Of a stretch of DNA of 10,689 bases, positions 7,354 to 10,689 are shown in pieces (positions within the stretch are counted from its first letter, which is position 1; every line of letters starts with the position of its first letter). Below the pieces are notes generated by a model. It made no database searches, was not told where the DNA came from, and saw nothing but the letters and a program-made list of their open reading frames with translations. This DNA is from an uncultured Bacteroidales bacterium (GTDB taxonomy: Bacteria; Bacteroidota; Bacteroidia; Bacteroidales; Paludibacteraceae). Position numbers and translations under genes: made by a program. The stretch is taken from assembly GCA_903873355.1 (NCBI GenBank), contig CAIQOG010000546.1, positions 1-10,689 on the forward strand. The letters run 5' to 3'.

Positions 7354-10300
7354 ATGATGAAAAAAATCCTTCTTTTATTAGTAATAATTTCTTTTTCTCA
7401 AATTAAAATACAAGCTCAAGATTATCAAAAAATAGATTCTCTAAAAAAAGCACTCAGCATTCTTCCCGTATTTAATGGAACAGAGGCGGATACCTCGCGC
7501 ATGAAAACTTCTATTGAAATTGGAAAATTATTCCAAAATCAACTTCCAGATTCAGCTAAAAATTGGTATACATCAATTATTGATACAGTTTCTACTGCTG
7601 TTAAAATAAAACAAAACCCTCGAAGGTCATATTATAATGCAACATCCCTAAATTTAATTTGCAAAATTCTATTTGATCAAAGTGATTACTCAAATGCTAA
7701 AATTTACTTAGAAAAATCTTTACAAATCAGGGAACTAATAGTTGATAATTATGGAATAGCAGCAAGCTATATGAATCGGGCAAATCTATTCTTAGTTGAA
7801 AGGAATATTGAAAAATCAATTGAATATTATAATAAATCACTTAAAATTAGCGAAGAAATTGCAGATAAAGTTGGAATTTCAGGTTGCTATGCTAATTTAA
7901 GCTATGTATATAAAATTCAAGGAAATTATTCAAAAGCAAAGGAATATATTGAGAAATCTATTAAAATCAGTGAAGAACTAAATGATAAAAAAGGCATTTC
8001 AACTTGTTTGTTAAATATGGGAAATGTCTACAAAGCAGAAAATGACTATCCCAAAGCAATCGAATATTATGAAAAATCTCTTAAAATAGACAAAGATCTT
8101 GGGGATAAAAGAGGAATGGCTAAATGCTTAAATAATTTGGGAATTATGTTTCATTATCAAAGTGATTACCCTAAGGCAATTGAATATTATGAAAAATCTC
8201 TTAAAATTAATGAAGAACTTGGGGATAAAAGTAGAATTTCTTCTTGTCTTAATAATATAGGGATTGTATTAGAAGATCAAGGAAATTATTTAAAAGCTAA
8301 TGAATATTATTTGAAATCGCTGGCATTTTTTGAAGAAATTAAAGATACAAACGGAATTGGCATCTGTTTGTTAAGTATAGGAAACTTGATGACAAGTCAA
8401 GGGAATTACAGCAAATCAATAGAATATTTAAAAAAATCATTATACACTTTTGAAATTCTTAAAGACAAAAAAGGAATTTCCGCTAGTTATAATAATCTTG
8501 GAAATGTATTCGAAAATCAGGGGGATTTTCCCAAAGCAAACGAATATTATGAAAAAGCACTAAAAATAAATGAAGAAATTGGTGGGAAAGGTGGAATTTC
8601 TTCTTGTCTTAATAACCTAGGAAACGTTTTTGATTCTCAAGGCGATTATGAAAAAGCCATAATTTATTATGAGAAATCAATAAAATTGAAAGAGGAAATT
8701 GGAGATAAAAACGGAATGGCTAACGTCGGATTAAATCTGGCAATTGTTTTTAAAAACAAGTATGAGTTTACTCAGGCAGTGAAATATTTAGAAAATTCAC
8801 TTAAAATAAAAGAAGAAACTGGTGATAAAAATGGGATCTCTTTATGTTTAAAAAATCTTGCAAGTGTTTTTGATCCACAAGGCAATTACTCTAAAGCTAT
8901 TGAATATCTTGAAAAATCGTTAAAAATTGATGAAGAACTTGATGATAAAAATGGGATCTCGATATGTTTTAACAATCTAGGCCTTGCTTATTACAATCAG
9001 CAAAACTATATAAAAGCTATAGAATATTTTAAAAAGTCAAATAAAATTTGTGAGGAAATAGGTATGTTTTCTGAATTAGCAAATAATTATCCTAATTTAG
9101 CTATTGTATATGTAAAACAGCAAAAATATAATGAGGCTGTTCCCTTATATTTAAATGCCGTCCGAATGAAACGAAAATTAATAGAAGATAATTTCGGTAC
9201 TTTAAGCGAAAAAGAAAAAGAATTCTTTTTAGAAAAAACTGGAAAAGTATTCAATACTTTTAATGAATTTGCATCAATATCAAAAATAGATTCAGTAATT
9301 GCTCAATGCTACAACAATATCCTGTTAATAAAAGGATTGCTATTACAAAGCAATCGAGGTTTAGTTGATGTGATTAGTAAAAGTACAGACACAAATCTTA
9401 CCAATACATATTGGCGTTTTAAAAAACTACGTACAGATATTGCCGACCTCTATTCAATGCCAGTAAATGAAAGAGGAGTGAATTTGGATTCACTTGAAAA
9501 TATTGCGAATACTGAAGAACGAAAATTAGTTCTACTTTCAAAAGATTATAGAACAATAAAAAAACAATTTAATAATAAATGGGTTGATGTGAAAACTGTT
9601 TTAAAAAAGGATGAAGCAGCTATTGAGTTTATAAAAATTAATTGCGAATTATCATTGTCAGACTTACCAGTTCAAATAGACACTGTAAAGAATTTTAAAG
9701 GGATTAGAGATAGCTTAGTGTTTAAAAAACAAATGAAAGACAGTACCTTTTATGCTGCTTTTATAGTACGACCAGGATATAAAAATCCAAAAATGATTTC
9801 TCTATTTGACGAAAAACATTTGGTAGCAATTTTAAATAAAATGACCAATAATAGAGGTGTTCAGGTCTTAGATCAACCTGCAACTAAAGAAAAAAGTCGT
9901 GAACTTTACGATTTGATTTGGTTACCCATTGAGAAAGAATTAAAAGGTGTAAAAACAATTTATTACTCACCCGATGGACTTTTAAATAAGATTTCTTTTG
10001 CTGCATTATCATCCTCCGAAAATAAATTTCTATTTGATATTTACAATCTTAAAACCCTAAGTTCTACCAGAGATTTAATATCTCTTAACAATTCACTTTT
10101 TGTAAAACCTGATTTTACTTGCAGTATTTATGGTGGTATACAATACAATTTAGCTACTGAAAATTTGATAAATAATGCAAAAAAATACAAACCTGATAAC
10201 AATACTGAAATAGCTCTTAACGAAAAAACAGAAAATAAAGATACTAGAAGAGGTGGCGAATGGAATCCATTGAGTGGCACACTGGTTGAAGCTGAAAAGA

Positions 10301-10689
10301 TTCAAAAAGAATTTCAAAAAGAAAAGATTTCTCCAAATCTATTTACTGGCGAAAATGCAAATGAAGAATCTTTCAAATCACTTTCTGCAAAATCTCCAGA
10401 TATTATTCATATTGCAACACACGGCTTTTACTTTTCTGGTGATCTTTCAAAAAATAAAATAACTGACGAAGGAAATAATTTTAAAACAAACAAGAATCCA
10501 TTATTTCGCTCAGGATTAATAATGGCAGGTGCAAATAGGGCATGGTTAGGAGACAGTCCAATTGACGGAGTTGATGATGGAATTCTTACTGCTGCAGAGG
10601 TTTCAATACTTAATCTAAAGAACATTAAACTAGTTGTTCTATCTGCTTGTAAAACAGGTCTCGGTAAAATTGAAGACAGCGAGGGGGTA
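7354..10689 (+). CDS. Exported TPR-CHAT protein (caspase-like peptidase), C-terminus off the right edge
   Basis: An uninterrupted frame of 1112 codons runs from the ATG at 7354 (a second ATG follows at once) to the window end. Residues 1-22 look like a Sec signal peptide: two Lys, a Leu/Val/Ile core, and a likely cut in IQA-QDY. Residues about 110-610 are tetratricopeptide repeats of exactly 40 residues, consensus like YxKAIEYYEKSLKIxEELGDK followed by GISxCLNNLG. A helical linker follows, with blocks such as LLIKGLLLQSNRG, DEAAIEFI and YAAFIVRPGY. The CHAT domain starts at about residue 870 (LYDLIWLPIEKEL, TIYYSPDGLLNKISFAAL), with His1023 in [11 protein letters not shown] and Cys1099 in VVLSACKTGLG. 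By the paralogue upstream, about 70 residues remain outside. TPRs usually bind a partner protein and the CHAT domain would cleave a target. The substrate is unknown. No clear Shine-Dalgarno precedes the start, as is usual in Bacteroidota. Confidence 0.9.
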   Translation, partial: MMKKILLLLVIISFSQIKIQAQDYQKIDSLKKALSILPVFNGTEADTSRMKTSIEIGKLFQNQLPDSAKNWYTSIIDTVSTAVKIKQNPRRSYYNATSLNLICKILFDQSDYSNAKIYLEKSLQIRELIVDNYGIAASYMNRANLFLVERNIEKSIEYYNKSLKISEEIADKVGISGCYANLSYVYKIQGNYSKAKEYIEKSIKISEELNDKKGISTCLLNMGNVYKAENDYPKAIEYYEKSLKIDKDLGDKRGMAKCLNNLGIMFHYQSDYPKAIEYYEKSLKINEELGDKSRISSCLNNIGIVLEDQGNYLKANEYYLKSLAFFEEIKDTNGIGICLLSIGNLMTSQGNYSKSIEYLKKSLYTFEILKDKKGISASYNNLGNVFENQGDFPKANEYYEKALKINEEIGGKGGISSCLNNLGNVFDSQGDYEKAIIYYEKSIKLKEEIGDKNGMANVGLNLAIVFKNKYEFTQAVKYLENSLKIKEETGDKNGISLCLKNLASVFDPQGNYSKAIEYLEKSLKIDEELDDKNGISICFNNLGLAYYNQQNYIKAIEYFKKSNKICEEIGMFSELANNYPNLAIVYVKQQKYNEAVPLYLNAVRMKRKLIEDNFGTLSEKEKEFFLEKTGKVFNTFNEFASISKIDSVIAQCYNNILLIKGLLLQSNRGLVDVISKSTDTNLTNTYWRFKKLRTDIADLYSMPVNERGVNLDSLENIANTEERKLVLLSKDYRTIKKQFNNKWVDVKTVLKKDEAAIEFIKINCELSLSDLPVQIDTVKNFKGIRDSLVFKKQMKDSTFYAAFIVRPGYKNPKMISLFDEKHLVAILNKMTNNRGVQVLDQPATKEKSRELYDLIWLPIEKELKGVKTIYYSPDGLLNKISFAALSSSENKFLFDIYNLKTLSSTRDLISLNNSLFVKPDFTCSIYGGIQYNLATENLINNAKKYKPDNNTEIALNEKTENKDTRRGGEWNPLSGTLVEAEKIQKEFQKEKISPNLFTGENANEESFKSLSAKSPDIIHIATHGFYFSGDLSKNKITDEGNNFKTNKNPLFRSGLIMAGANRAWLGDSPIDGVDDGILTAAEVSILNLKNIKLVVLSACKTGLGKIEDSEGV
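7681..9180 (+). repeat. About thirteen TPR-coding units with an exact 120-bp period
   Basis: Units start near 7681, 7801, 7921 and so on every 120 bases to about 9121, with no insertion or deletion changing the phase. Each has the pattern Asn/Asp-Tyr-x-x-Ala near its start, EYYEKSLKI in the middle and GISxCLNNLG at the end. Central units (about 8041-8280 and 8521-8640) are the most alike; the outer ones are more diverged. The array encodes the protein-binding solenoid of the TPR-CHAT protein. Confidence 0.88.
10048..10689 (+). repeat. Second copy of the CHAT-coding direct repeat
   Basis: This partner of 6428-7069 shares the catalytic blocks and a 29-base identical stretch at 10510-10538. Notable differences are SACKTG here against SACETG in the first copy, and extensive divergence in the variable stretch at about 10195-10245. 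Confidence 0.85.

Noticed and set aside
7681..9180. CRISPR array
   Set aside because: The period is 120 bases, the units are degenerate, the frame is open throughout, and the translation is a clear TPR solenoid. There are no identical short repeats separated by unique spacers.

Overview
The window appears to join two unrelated pieces of DNA. Positions 1 to about 6450 have mixed base composition (about 42% G+C in one counted line), and every gene lies on the minus strand. The protein style is proteobacterial-like, but I cannot name a genus. Positions from about 6430 to the end are very AT-rich (25% G+C in one counted line), and the genes lie on the plus strand. Their products are typical of Bacteroidota: TPR-CHAT proteins, an N-terminus ending in an AQ-type signal peptide, and a promoter-like TTTG / TAnnTTTG pair.

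The left block is a tight operon read right to left. It starts with a large protein of the BrxC/PglY-like ATPase class (I recall it as DUF6079), whose ATP-binding N-terminus is missing at the junction. Two bases later comes an AlbA_2 (Schlafen-type) protein with a RecG-like C-terminal region. It overlaps by four bases an SfsA-family protein with an intact PD-(D/E)XK-type nuclease signature. After a 78-base gap comes a beta-order DNA methyltransferase that runs off the left edge. A large ATPase, a nucleic-acid-binding regulator, a nuclease-fold protein and a modification enzyme in one transcription unit look like a BREX-like phage-defence system. SfsA is the unexpected member.

The right block holds the C-terminal piece of one CHAT protease-like protein (up to 7285), a short spacer with a possible promoter and a hairpin, and then a paralogue from 7354 past the right edge. 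The paralogue has a signal peptide, about thirteen TPR units of exactly 40 codons each, a linker domain and a CHAT domain with its His and Cys in place. The two CHAT copies align without a gap at a constant offset of 3620 bases.

The junction matters for interpretation. At 6428-6455 one short stretch is simultaneously in frame with the ATPase on the minus strand and with conserved CHAT sequence on the plus strand, and both genes are truncated there. It is either a microhomology recombination point or a metagenome assembly chimera. The ATPase and CHAT genes should therefore not be read as one divergent system.
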